NCBI GenBank assembly: GCA_005789005.1
Contig: SYAD01000149.1
Coordinates: 1-39,350 of the forward strand
Direction: 5' to 3'
Length of the DNA: 39,350 nt
Source: Planctomycetia bacterium
GTDB taxonomy: Bacteria > Planctomycetota > Phycisphaerae > Phycisphaerales > SM1A02
Shown here piece by piece: positions 32,770 to 39,350 of this stretch. Positions within the stretch are counted from its first letter, which is position 1. Every line of letters begins with the position of its first letter. The position numbers and the translations under genes were made by a program. The notes below the pieces were generated by a model, which was given only the letters and a program-made list of their open reading frames with translations, was not told the DNA's origin and ran no database searches.

Positions 32770-34686
32770 ATGCGTGTATCCACATCAATCTTCAATGCTT
32801 CCGCCATAATTCTTTGCATGGCAGTTCTTATGTCGCCGCTTCACGCCAACGCCGCACATATTCAAACTCAAACTCAAGCACCAACCCGTCGTGTTCCCAA
32901 TGCGGCAGCGTTTATAAATGCCATCGACATGGCGCCCGCGGACGCCGTAAGTCTGATGGTTGTGCCCGACGCGCAATCTCTGGGCGAAGACATGGGCGAG
33001 CTTGCGGCCAAACTTGAGCGCATGCAAGCGTTAACACAGATGAAGCCGCTTGATCTTCTGAAGAGCCAGTTTGGAGTGGGACCAGGAATGAATGATCGCG
33101 GTGCATTCGTCGCGTGGTTTGCAACCGCCCCCGACAAGTCGCTGCAGTGGTGCGCGCTGATTCCAACAATCAACAGCGAGCAATTTCTTCAGGCTAATTT
33201 TGAAGCCGTGCCCACCACCGCGCCCGACGCGTTTCGCTGGCGCGGCAAATTGATCTATGTAAAAATAATTGACGGCGCAGTTGTGGCTAGCCAAAGCCCC
33301 GATCTTGCCCGCGCGTATATCCGCAAGGCGGGACTTACCGATCGGCTGAAAAAACGTTTGGGCGAGCGTGGTTTTGCACTTTTCTGCGATGGTGATATTG
33401 GTTTGTGGGCTGGTCCAGAATCTTTGGCCGACATGCAAGAGCGTGGGCGCGAAGCTCTAGAAAAAAATGAGCAATCGCCCGCGCTCAATGAAAAAGAAAA
33501 TACGTCGACCAAGGATCAACCCATTGCGCCGCGTGAGCGCATGGCGAAATTATTGGCGGGACTCACTGACGGCGTCACAAGCATCGACATGGATCCCCTA
33601 GGTGTTTTAGTCCGCAGTTACGCCGTGTTGGATCCCACAAGTGAGTTGGCAAAGTCGGCGCACGGCGGCGAGCACACCGGCGCCAATTTAAATCACTTGC
33701 CGCGCGGGCCATTTGTTGTGGCCATGTCCGCGGACATCGTTGGCCTTGGTGGGACACAAGCGTTTCTGGATCTTGCCGCGTTGATTCCTGGTGGCCAACA
33801 AGCGCCGTCGTGGCTGGAGCAAAATAAATCTCTCGTCACATCCATTCAGATGGCGATCTATCCCAGCAAGTTGGGCGTGGTGGGCGGCGGTTTGTTGAAT
33901 GAAGCCATGCTTTGGCTAGGCGCAACGGATGGCGTGACTGCAAAATCACTTTTGCAACAATGGATGCTTTCACTTTCCGCGGAAGTGGATGGTCAGAAAC
34001 GCGAAGTAACCTGGGAAACGGACCGCGTATTGAAAAATGGAACAAAAACTGACGCGTTTCTTGTGAAAGAAATTTCGCTGCCAAAGAACGGCCAGCCCGC
34101 CCGCCGAATCAATCCAATGGAGCGCATCTTCCGCACTGTTTTGTATGGCCCCAAGGGCCCGACCGGTTTCGTGAAAGCATTTCCTGATGGCGTGTTCGTC
34201 ACATTCAGTCAACGACCCGATGTTCTTGAGCGCGCCATCTCCACCACCACGGGCGCAAGTTCTTTGCAAACCGACGCAGTGATTACCGCGCTTAGGAATT
34301 GGCTGATGCCCAAACCCGATGTACTTGGATTTGTTGGAGTGGGATCGCTTTTAAATGTTGTTCGACAAACCATCAACGCGTTTCCAATGGGTGGGTTGGA
34401 AATTCCCGATGCTTCGCCAGATATAGAGCCGATCGCTTTCGCGCTTTCAATTGATGGCGGAAAAATTGAAACTGCCACCATGATTCCAACCAACGTAATT
34501 GGTGTTGTGGTTGCGGCGTATGCGGATCGCAAAGAAGCCCAACAAGAAGACCAGCAAGAAAGTCAGCAAGAAAGTCAGCAAACAAAAGATAGCACGAGCA
34601 ATTCCGCCGATGATGATTCGGAAATTAAATCATCCCCAGACGCCACGCCAACACCGCCGCCAATTCCTGCGCCTAAAAAACCGTGA
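32770..34686 (+). CDS. Exported protein of unknown function with Gln/Glu-rich tail
   Basis: 638 residues from ATG 32770. An earlier frame from 32653 overlaps the divergent promoter region and is unlikely. The signal peptide (I-I-L-C-M-A-V-L-M-S-P-L-H-A-N-A) ends near residue 28. The body alternates strands and helices (A-F-V-A-W-F-A-T-A-P-D, G-A-V-V-A-S-Q-S-P-D-L-A-R, P-R-G-P-F-V-V-A-M-S-A-D), in the style of DUF3352-type planctomycete proteins. The last 65 residues are low complexity: repeats of Q-Q-E-S, then Ser/Asp- and Pro-rich. The final Ala-Pro-Lys-Lys-Pro end overlaps the folP GTG start. The function is unknown. It probably acts in the periplasm or envelope. Confidence 0.7.
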   Translation: MRVSTSIFNASAIILCMAVLMSPLHANAAHIQTQTQAPTRRVPNAAAFINAIDMAPADAVSLMVVPDAQSLGEDMGELAAKLERMQALTQMKPLDLLKSQFGVGPGMNDRGAFVAWFATAPDKSLQWCALIPTINSEQFLQANFEAVPTTAPDAFRWRGKLIYVKIIDGAVVASQSPDLARAYIRKAGLTDRLKKRLGERGFALFCDGDIGLWAGPESLADMQERGREALEKNEQSPALNEKENTSTKDQPIAPRERMAKLLAGLTDGVTSIDMDPLGVLVRSYAVLDPTSELAKSAHGGEHTGANLNHLPRGPFVVAMSADIVGLGGTQAFLDLAALIPGGQQAPSWLEQNKSLVTSIQMAIYPSKLGVVGGGLLNEAMLWLGATDGVTAKSLLQQWMLSLSAEVDGQKREVTWETDRVLKNGTKTDAFLVKEISLPKNGQPARRINPMERIFRTVLYGPKGPTGFVKAFPDGVFVTFSQRPDVLERAISTTTGASSLQTDAVITALRNWLMPKPDVLGFVGVGSLLNVVRQTINAFPMGGLEIPDASPDIEPIAFALSIDGGKIETATMIPTNVIGVVVAAYADRKEAQQEDQQESQQESQQTKDSTSNSADDDSEIKSSPDATPTPPPIPAPKKP

Positions 34687-35564
34687 CGCGTATTCATCCA
34701 CAAGCCACATCCTGGTCCATCGCCGCGCACGCGCCAATTTCATTTGCCACGCGGCCATTGCTTGCGGGCATTCTCAATTGCACTCCCGATTCATTTTCAG
34801 ATGGCGGACAATTCGCAACGCCCACGCAAGCCATTGAGCACGGCCTGCGCCTGGTCAGTGAGGGCGCGGACATTCTTGATGTTGGTGGCGAAAGTACGCG
34901 CCCTGGCGCGCAACGCGTTTCGGCCGCTGAACAAATTCACCGCATCGAGCCCGTCATTCGAGCCTTGCGGCAGCGGTCAAGCGTTCCCATCAGTGTGGAC
35001 ACAACATTAAGCCTGGTTGCGGAGGCCGCCATCGCGGCGGGCGCGAATATTGTCAATGATGTCAGTGGGGGCGAGGAGGACGAAAATATATTGCGCGTTG
35101 CCGCGAATGCCAACGCGGGTTTGATTCTCATGCATCGATTACATCCGCCTGGGCAAGATCAATACAGCGATAAATATAAAATTGCGCCGACGTACGTCGA
35201 TGTTGTGCGGGACGTGTTGGCCCAACTTCTACGCTTGGCGGAGCGCGCGCGGTTTTTCGGCGTACGCAACGAGCACATTGTCATTGATCCCGGATTTGGA
35301 TTTGGAAAAAGTGTGGATGACAATTTTAAATTACTGCGCCGCGTGAATGAAATCACCGCGTGTGAATTTCCAGTGATGGCAAGCCTGAGCCGCAAAAGTT
35401 TCCTAGGCGCCGCGAGTGGCGCCACTGATCCAAGCCAACGATTGCCCGCATCGCTCGCCGCCGCCGCGTTGGCCGCGCAGGGCGGCGTCGCCATTCTGCG
35501 CGTCCACAACGTGTTGGAACATCGGCAATTCATAAGCATTTCCGCGGCGTGCGCTGCTTGCTAG
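34683..35564 (+). CDS. folP: Dihydropteroate synthase
   Basis: 293 residues from GTG 34683, a GTGA overlap with the preceding stop. No ATG occurs before the conserved core, so the GTG start is well supported. It condenses 6-hydroxymethyl-dihydropterin pyrophosphate with p-aminobenzoate for folate synthesis. Motifs: L-L-A-G-I-L-N-C-T-P-D-S-F-S-D-G-G, G-A-D-I-L-D-V-G-G-E-S-T-R-P-G-A, P-I-S-V-D-T-T, I-V-N-D-V-S-G-G, L-I-L-M-H-R, I-V-I-D-P-G-F-G-F-G-K, M-A-S-L-S-R-K-S-F-L-G and L-R-V-H-N-V. The M-A-S-L-S-R-K-S segment is the sulfonamide-relevant loop. The link to metF through folate is metabolic only. Confidence 0.96.
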   Translation: MTRIHPQATSWSIAAHAPISFATRPLLAGILNCTPDSFSDGGQFATPTQAIEHGLRLVSEGADILDVGGESTRPGAQRVSAAEQIHRIEPVIRALRQRSSVPISVDTTLSLVAEAAIAAGANIVNDVSGGEEDENILRVAANANAGLILMHRLHPPGQDQYSDKYKIAPTYVDVVRDVLAQLLRLAERARFFGVRNEHIVIDPGFGFGKSVDDNFKLLRRVNEITACEFPVMASLSRKSFLGAASGATDPSQRLPASLAAAALAAQGGVAILRVHNVLEHRQFISISAACAAC

Positions 35565-35573
35565 CATCAATTC

Positions 35574-35600
35574 ATCGCTAGCGGATCGTCCGGCAGCGAT
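35574..35600 (+). other. Hairpin between folP and thioredoxin gene
   Basis: ATCGCT (35574-79) and AGCGAT (35595-600) can pair around an inner GGA/TCC. There is no T-run downstream, so termination is doubtful. It may be a processing or attenuation site ahead of the thioredoxin gene. Confidence 0.3.
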
Positions 35601-35649
35601 AGACAGTAAAAATATTCAGGACACATTGTCCGCAGTTGATGAGGAAACC

Positions 35650-35988
35650 ATGGCAAGCCCAAGCACAATCGAATTCACAGAAGCAAATTTTGACAGCGAA
35701 GTTCTAAAGAGCGCCGTTCCAGTGTTGGTCGATTTTTGGGCTGAGTGGTGTCAACCGTGCCGCATGCTTGGTCCCACCATCGATCAAGTCGCTGAAGAAA
35801 CCAAAGGCAAAGCCAAGGTTGGCAAAGTTGATATTGATCACCACCAATCCATCGCATTGAAGTATGGCATTCAAAGTATTCCAACCATCTTGCTGTTCAA
35901 GCAAGGGCAACTCATTAAGAAATGGGTTGGCGCGGTTCCGAAAGCCACATTAATGACCACGCTGAACGAGTCCATCGGCGCGGCTTAA
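35650..35988 (+). CDS. trxA: Thioredoxin with WCQPC active site
   Basis: 112 residues from ATG 35650, with GAGGAAA just upstream. The upstream in-frame TTG at 35626 is less likely. It is a full thioredoxin fold: V-L-V-D-F-W-A-E-W-C-Q-P-C-R (active site), K-V-D-I-D, Y-G-I-Q-S-I-P-T-I-L-L-F-K-Q-G (cis-Pro loop), and K-W-V-G-A-V-P-K. The active site has Gln where most thioredoxins have Gly (CGPC). That position affects redox potential. It is cytosolic, as no signal is present. It probably supplies electrons to peroxidases and reductases, including perhaps the nearby peroxidase if a partner exports reducing power. Confidence 0.93.
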   Translation: MASPSTIEFTEANFDSEVLKSAVPVLVDFWAEWCQPCRMLGPTIDQVAEETKGKAKVGKVDIDHHQSIALKYGIQSIPTILLFKQGQLIKKWVGAVPKATLMTTLNESIGAA

Positions 35989-36133
35989 GCGCCGAATTCT
36001 CCATACCCGAGTGGGCGCACGCATTTGCAAGCCATCGTCAAATACGGCGGCAGTATGTACAATGTTTCACCGTCGATGCCGCCAAATGTAGGTATCGTGA
36101 TTTGATTGTGTCTGAATTTAATTTGGCAACTTT

Positions 36134-36206
36134 GGGCCTGTAGCTCATTTGGTAGAGCGCTTCCATGGCATGGAAGAGGCGGTCGGTTCGATCCCGATCA
36201 GGTCCA
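36134..36206 (+). tRNA. tRNA-Ala (GGC)
   Basis: 73 bases fold as a full cloverleaf. Acceptor GGGCCTG pairs with CAGGTCC plus discriminator A. The D arm is GCTC/GAGC. The anticodon arm CTTCC/GGAAG has loop ATGGCAT, giving anticodon GGC (36167-36169). The variable loop has five bases, and the T arm GTCGG/CCGAT has loop TTCGATC. CCA is not encoded. Confidence 0.96.
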
Positions 36207-36214
36207 CTCAAGTA

Positions 36215-36246
36215 CCCCGTCATTGAAGAACAATGGCGGGGTTTTT
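36215..36246 (+). terminator. Rho-independent terminator after tRNA-Ala
   Basis: An 11-base stem (CCCCGTCATTG, 36215-36225, with CAATGGCGGGG, 36231-36241, one G-U pair) with loop AAGAA is followed by TTTTT. It lies nine bases after the tRNA and ends its transcript. Confidence 0.93.
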
Positions 36247-36328
36247 ATTTCAACATCCAGTCGCAATATAATCTGAATAAAGATGATGTAGTTTCACAGA
36301 TCGATTATCGCAAAATTACAAACCAAAA

Positions 36329-37471
36329 ATGTCTCGCGCAAAAAATACATTTCAGTTCTCACTTATGCTTCCAGCAGTATGCATCGCTGCGTTGGGTGTG
36401 ATCATCGCCGCGAATCCGTTTGGTAGCGCCACCGCGTCGCAGGATCTCGGTCAACAAGCCAGTCAGGCGAACGCGTCCCCACAAATTCAACATGTGATTT
36501 TAATTTCCGTGGATGGTTTGCGCCCCGAAGCGCTCTTGCCGCCGCTTGTTGATTCGCATCCCGCCCTGAAGCAATTCACCCAGGGCGCATGGACCGCGCA
36601 GGCTCGTTGCGATCCAGATATTTCTGTCACGCTTCCAAATCACGCGGACATGATCACGGGTCGATTGACCGCTGGCGAGCAGGGCCATGGCTGGGTTGGA
36701 AATACTGATCCGCCTTCGCGAGCAATGGGTGGAACGCTGCATGCCAAGCGCGAAAAATATATTTACAGCATCTTTGATGTGGCGCATGACGAGGGTTTGC
36801 AAACCGCGTTGATCGCCGGCAAGTGGAAGTTCGCACTCTTCGAGCAGAGTTATGGCGTGGACGTTGGCGCCGTCGACACCATGGCTCCCGACTATGGAAA
36901 AGACAAGGTTGATTGCTTTATTTGTACGCACCACCCGATGGACGAAACCCTGCAACAAATAGCGTTCCTTCACAGCGCCGATGGAAATAAAAAACGCTCC
37001 TTCTCATTTCTTCATTTCGGCGCGCCCGATGCCGCGGGTCATGGAACTGGTTGGGATCTTGCCGACGGCTCGCCCTATCGCCAATCACTGCTCGTGATTG
37101 ACAAGGCCATCGGCGAGCTCATTTCTGCAATCAATAAGTCGCCAACTTTGCATCGACGCGTGGCAATTGTTCTCACGGCGGATCATGGTGGCGGAGTTCC
37201 GTTTATAAGCCACATTGATCCCGAGGCGGCGATCAATTTCACAATTCCATTTTGTGTTTGGAGTCCAACGTATCAATCACCAGTGGATCTTTATTCCATC
37301 AATATGAATTGCCGGCATCAACCCGCGGTAAGCGAGCGATTCACCGTTGGCAAACTTCCACCCATTCGCAATGCGGATGCCGCAAACACGTGTCTTAAAC
37401 TTTTGGGCTTGCCGGCAATACCTGATAGCACAGTCAACGCCGCCCAAGAATTGCGCTTAACCAAGCCGTGA
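36329..37471 (+). CDS. Exported alkaline-phosphatase-superfamily hydrolase
   Basis: 380 residues. A signal peptide contains L-P-A-V-C-I-A-A-L-G-V-I-I-A-A. The fold is that of type I phosphodiesterase/nucleotide pyrophosphatases: L-I-S-V-D-G-L-R-P (metal Asp), D-I-S-V-T-L-P-N-H-A-D-M-I-T-G (Thr nucleophile after V), F-G-A-P-D-A-A-G-H (Asp and His), L-T-A-D-H-G-G (Asp-His), and a late His in the region of I-S-H-I-D. These residues bind two zinc or similar ions. Substrates in the family are phosphodiesters, phosphomonoesters or sulfates, and the target here cannot be told. It acts outside the cytoplasm. It follows the tRNA terminator with an independent 83-base leader. Confidence 0.88.
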   Translation: MSRAKNTFQFSLMLPAVCIAALGVIIAANPFGSATASQDLGQQASQANASPQIQHVILISVDGLRPEALLPPLVDSHPALKQFTQGAWTAQARCDPDISVTLPNHADMITGRLTAGEQGHGWVGNTDPPSRAMGGTLHAKREKYIYSIFDVAHDEGLQTALIAGKWKFALFEQSYGVDVGAVDTMAPDYGKDKVDCFICTHHPMDETLQQIAFLHSADGNKKRSFSFLHFGAPDAAGHGTGWDLADGSPYRQSLLVIDKAIGELISAINKSPTLHRRVAIVLTADHGGGVPFISHIDPEAAINFTIPFCVWSPTYQSPVDLYSINMNCRHQPAVSERFTVGKLPPIRNADAANTCLKLLGLPAIPDSTVNAAQELRLTKP

Positions 37472-37497
37472 GAAACTTCAATCACTCCGCGCATAAT

Positions 37498-37518
37498 TCA
37501 ATATTCAATTCATATTGA
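37498..37518. other. Short inverted repeat at the start of the FHA/HD-GYP gene
   Basis: TCAATAT (37498-504) and ATATTGA (37512-518) form a seven-base stem with a seven-base loop just upstream of ATG 37533. It is AT-rich and may be an operator or leader hairpin. A c-di-GMP riboswitch is not recognisable here. Confidence 0.3.
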
Positions 37519-37532
37519 GTTATGATTTATTG

Positions 37533-39086
37533 ATGTTAGATTTCTGGCTTATTTCCGCAAACCAAACCAATGAAGTCAAGCATCAACTTGTGCCGCCCGG
37601 TCCAATCACAATTGGGCGCGATCAGCAATGCTCGATCACGCTGGCCGACCGTGCGGTAAGCCGCAATCATGCCACGCTGCAATGGACGGATTCCGTTGGC
37701 GCAGAAATTGGCGGCTGGCGGATCAACGATGCGGGAAGTTCTGGTGGAACATTTGTGAATGGTGTGCGCTTGCAATTCGGGCGTTCTCTGCCATTACGTC
37801 ACGGGGATCAAATTGAAATCACTCCGTGGAATTTTGAAGTAGTCGATCAGCATGCTGCGATTGATCCATCCCTCACCGTTGTGATCGCAAGCGGCAACGA
37901 AAATTCTAAAGATGCAACTCAAGTTGAGCGCGTTCGGATCAAGGACGCCGCCAGTTTTGCCCACAATCAACTCTTACTTCTTTTGGCGGCGGGCGAGGTG
38001 ATTCACCAAGCCAAAGACGAAGCATCAGTATTTCAGGCTCTGGTTCACGCCGTGGCAAAATCCACTGAATTTGAAAATGTCGCGTTTGTGCGTGTGTTGG
38101 GTCAAGGCGAGTCGGTTGAAGTGTTGGCCCAAGTTGGTGATATCCACGATGCCGCAGGTACTCCACGCATGAGCCGATCAATGCTTCGGCAGGCTCGTCA
38201 GGGGCCCGTGATTGCCAAAGCCAATGATAGTTCGACAAGCGCAACCATTGCCGCAAGTTTGCAAGGCATGAATGTTCGCCGTGCGATTTGTATTCCAGTG
38301 GAATTGTCTGGAGTGCTCTTTGGATTTTTATATTTGGATGATTCCCGCTTGCGCGACGAAGCCATGCTCACGCAAATAGCCAGTATTTCTGGCGCCGTGG
38401 CGCGCATGGCGGCTCAAAGCTTGGGCAATCACCAACGCGGACGCATGGAGCAACGTTTCGCAAGGGAGCGAGAACTTCTATTTGGCGGAACGATGCACGC
38501 GTTGATCTCCGCGATTGACGCCAGAGATCCATACACGCGTGGCCACTCGGATCGCGTGGCAATTTTTGCAAAAATGTTGGCAGAGTCCGCAAGCCTGGGT
38601 GTGGACATGATTGAACGAGCACGTCTGTGCGGAACCGTGCATGACATCGGCAAGATCGGCTTGCCGGACTCTGTTTATTTCAAAGTATCGCCCTTGACGG
38701 TTGAAGAGTTTGCTCAAATCGCAAAGCATCCAGCCAAGGGATTTGAAATCTTGCGCGAAATTCCTCAAATGCGCGATGTGCTTCCTGGTGTTCTGGAGCA
38801 TCATGAAAAGTGGGATGGGTCGGGCTATCCACAAAAGCTGGCGGGTGAAAACATTTCGCTCCTTGGGCGGATTATTTGTATCGCTGATTGCTTTGACGCC
38901 ATGACCAGCGCCCGCGCCTATCGTCCAGCTCGCGAAGTGGGCGAAACGTTGGATGAAATTAGGAAGTGTCTTGGCAAACACTTTGATCCAGAACTTGGAA
39001 AATTTTTTTTGTCCATTCCCGTGGAAAAATTACAAGAGCACGTTGTCAAGACTTCCCCGGCCCAAGCAAAATTGAGATCCATTTAA
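37533..39086 (+). CDS. FHA-GAF-HD-GYP signalling protein
   Basis: 517 residues from ATG 37533. An upstream TTG at 37515 is in frame but lies in the inverted repeat. The N-terminal FHA domain (about 1-105) has I-G-R-D-Q-Q-C, S-R-N-H-A and G-G-T-F-V-N-G, which bind phosphothreonine. Residues about 150-300 look like a GAF domain (V-A-F-V-R-V-L-G, A-I-C-I-P-V-E-L, G-F-L-Y-L-D-D). The C-terminal HD-GYP domain has A-R-D-P-Y-T-R-G-H-S-D-R, V-H-D-I-G-K-I-G-L-P-D (His370-Asp371) and E-H-H-E-K-W-D-G-S-G-Y-P (423 on), a near-complete signature for cyclic-di-GMP or cyclic-nucleotide phosphodiesterase. FHA suggests control by a Thr kinase such as the one in this window, which is inference. It overlaps the convergent transporter gene by 41 bases. 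Confidence 0.93.
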   Translation: MLDFWLISANQTNEVKHQLVPPGPITIGRDQQCSITLADRAVSRNHATLQWTDSVGAEIGGWRINDAGSSGGTFVNGVRLQFGRSLPLRHGDQIEITPWNFEVVDQHAAIDPSLTVVIASGNENSKDATQVERVRIKDAASFAHNQLLLLLAAGEVIHQAKDEASVFQALVHAVAKSTEFENVAFVRVLGQGESVEVLAQVGDIHDAAGTPRMSRSMLRQARQGPVIAKANDSSTSATIAASLQGMNVRRAICIPVELSGVLFGFLYLDDSRLRDEAMLTQIASISGAVARMAAQSLGNHQRGRMEQRFARERELLFGGTMHALISAIDARDPYTRGHSDRVAIFAKMLAESASLGVDMIERARLCGTVHDIGKIGLPDSVYFKVSPLTVEEFAQIAKHPAKGFEILREIPQMRDVLPGVLEHHEKWDGSGYPQKLAGENISLLGRIICIADCFDAMTSARAYRPAREVGETLDEIRKCLGKHFDPELGKFFLSIPVEKLQEHVVKTSPAQAKLRSI

Positions 39087-39350
39087 ATTCCTCGGTGTTG
39101 TCCAGCAAGATTTTCACCAGCATGGTGAGCGGCACGCTTAAGAACATGCCCACGGGTCCAAGGATCCAACCCCAAAATACCAGGCTTAGAAATACAACCG
39201 CGGCGCTTAAGCCAAGTTTGCGACCAAACAATTTTGGTTCCAGCCAACTTCCAATCGCCAAATTAATGAACACTTGCAGCACCAACATAATCAGCGCGGT
39301 TTGCCAAGTATTCACCGCTAGGCACAGCAACACGGCTGGAATTGCCGAGA
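39046..39350 (-). CDS. AI-2E family transporter (UPF0118/PerM-like), C-terminal part
   Basis: The gene continues beyond the right edge, so only about 101 codons are visible. Hydrophobic segments with V-F-I-N-L-A-I-G-S-W-L-E-P-K-L-F-G-R-K-L-G-L-S, W-G-W-I-L-G-P-V-G-M-F-L-S-V-P-L-T-M and K-I-L-L-D match the conserved end of AI-2E/PerM permeases. In that family E-P-x-x-x-G-x-x-x-x-L and W-x-W-x-W/L-G-P-x-G are diagnostic. They export signals or ions; the substrate here is unknown. The last 14 codons overlap the HD-GYP gene tail. Confidence 0.87.
   Translation of the reverse strand, partial: SAIPAVLLCLAVNTWQTALIMLVLQVFINLAIGSWLEPKLFGRKLGLSAAVVFLSLVFWGWILGPVGMFLSVPLTMLVKILLDNTEEFKWISILLGPGKS

Noticed and set aside
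35989..36133. Gene between thioredoxin and tRNA-Ala
   Set aside because: Only a short frame without a ribosome site or motif. It probably holds the tRNA promoter, which I could not place confidently.
37472..37532. Cyclic-di-GMP riboswitch before the HD-GYP gene
   Set aside because: The 61-base leader has only an AT-rich hairpin and none of the conserved aptamer blocks.

Overview
The window looks like a chromosomal segment of a Gram-negative-type bacterium, most likely a planctomycete and perhaps Phycisphaerae-like. That placement is inferred from gene content, not from a marker gene. The content includes many secreted or lipid-anchored hypothetical proteins with TPRs, a dockerin-bearing exported protein, a collagen-like tail, a cytosolic Hanks-type kinase, a short lipoprotein of a type I associate with planctomycetes, and few good Shine-Dalgarno sites. 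Coding density is high. No intergenic gap exceeds 300 bases. No transposase, integrase, phage gene, CRISPR array or rRNA was seen. Neighbouring genes often overlap by a few bases (ATGA or GTGA junctions), and some convergent genes overlap at their 3' ends.

Layout. 1-531: the end of a collagen-like Gly-X-Y gene runs into the 3' end of an oppositely oriented membrane protein resembling the transmembrane and outer part of an anti-sigma factor. 569-2176: a secreted TPR protein. 2187-5518: metF (minus) diverges from a plus-strand run of rex, two lipoproteins and an amidase-fold protein. A Rex-like palindrome sits between metF and rex. 5678-7116: a Ser/Thr kinase and a dCMP-deaminase-type protein. 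7099-10107: argS and a zinc aminopeptidase (minus). 10184-15100: a RibBA-like fusion with damaged active-site motifs in both halves, a LolA-like lipoprotein, and a large TPR/metallopeptidase protein. 15111-19148: a PLP dehydratase (minus), DinB, a TPP riboswitch with thiC, and a small membrane protein. 19209-22148: Xaa-Pro peptidase, phenylalanine hydroxylase and a HugZ-like protein (all minus). 22277-26576: an aroD-aroE fusion, an MFS transporter and aroC. 26577-28929: a structured terminator-like RNA, a DUF493 protein and a dockerin protein. 28931-39350: a degenerate phosphatase-TPR fusion (minus), glutathione peroxidase, a membrane protein (minus), a secreted repeat-tailed protein with folP, thioredoxin, tRNA-Ala with a strong terminator, an alkaline-phosphatase-superfamily protein, an FHA/GAF/HD-GYP protein, and the end of an AI-2E-type transporter.

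Together the segment is mainly housekeeping: folate and one-carbon metabolism (metF, folP), thiamine (thiC), riboflavin-like (ribBA), the shikimate pathway (aroDE, aroC) and aromatic amino acid use (phhA). It also carries redox functions (rex, thioredoxin, glutathione peroxidase) and signalling (kinase, HD-GYP, degenerate phosphatase). The most notable items are the RibBA-like protein that has lost key residues in both domains, the phosphatase-like TPR fusion with broken metal motifs, the Rex-like operator in the metF/rex gap, the structured RNA after aroC, the orphan dockerin protein, and the collagen/anti-sigma collision at the left edge.
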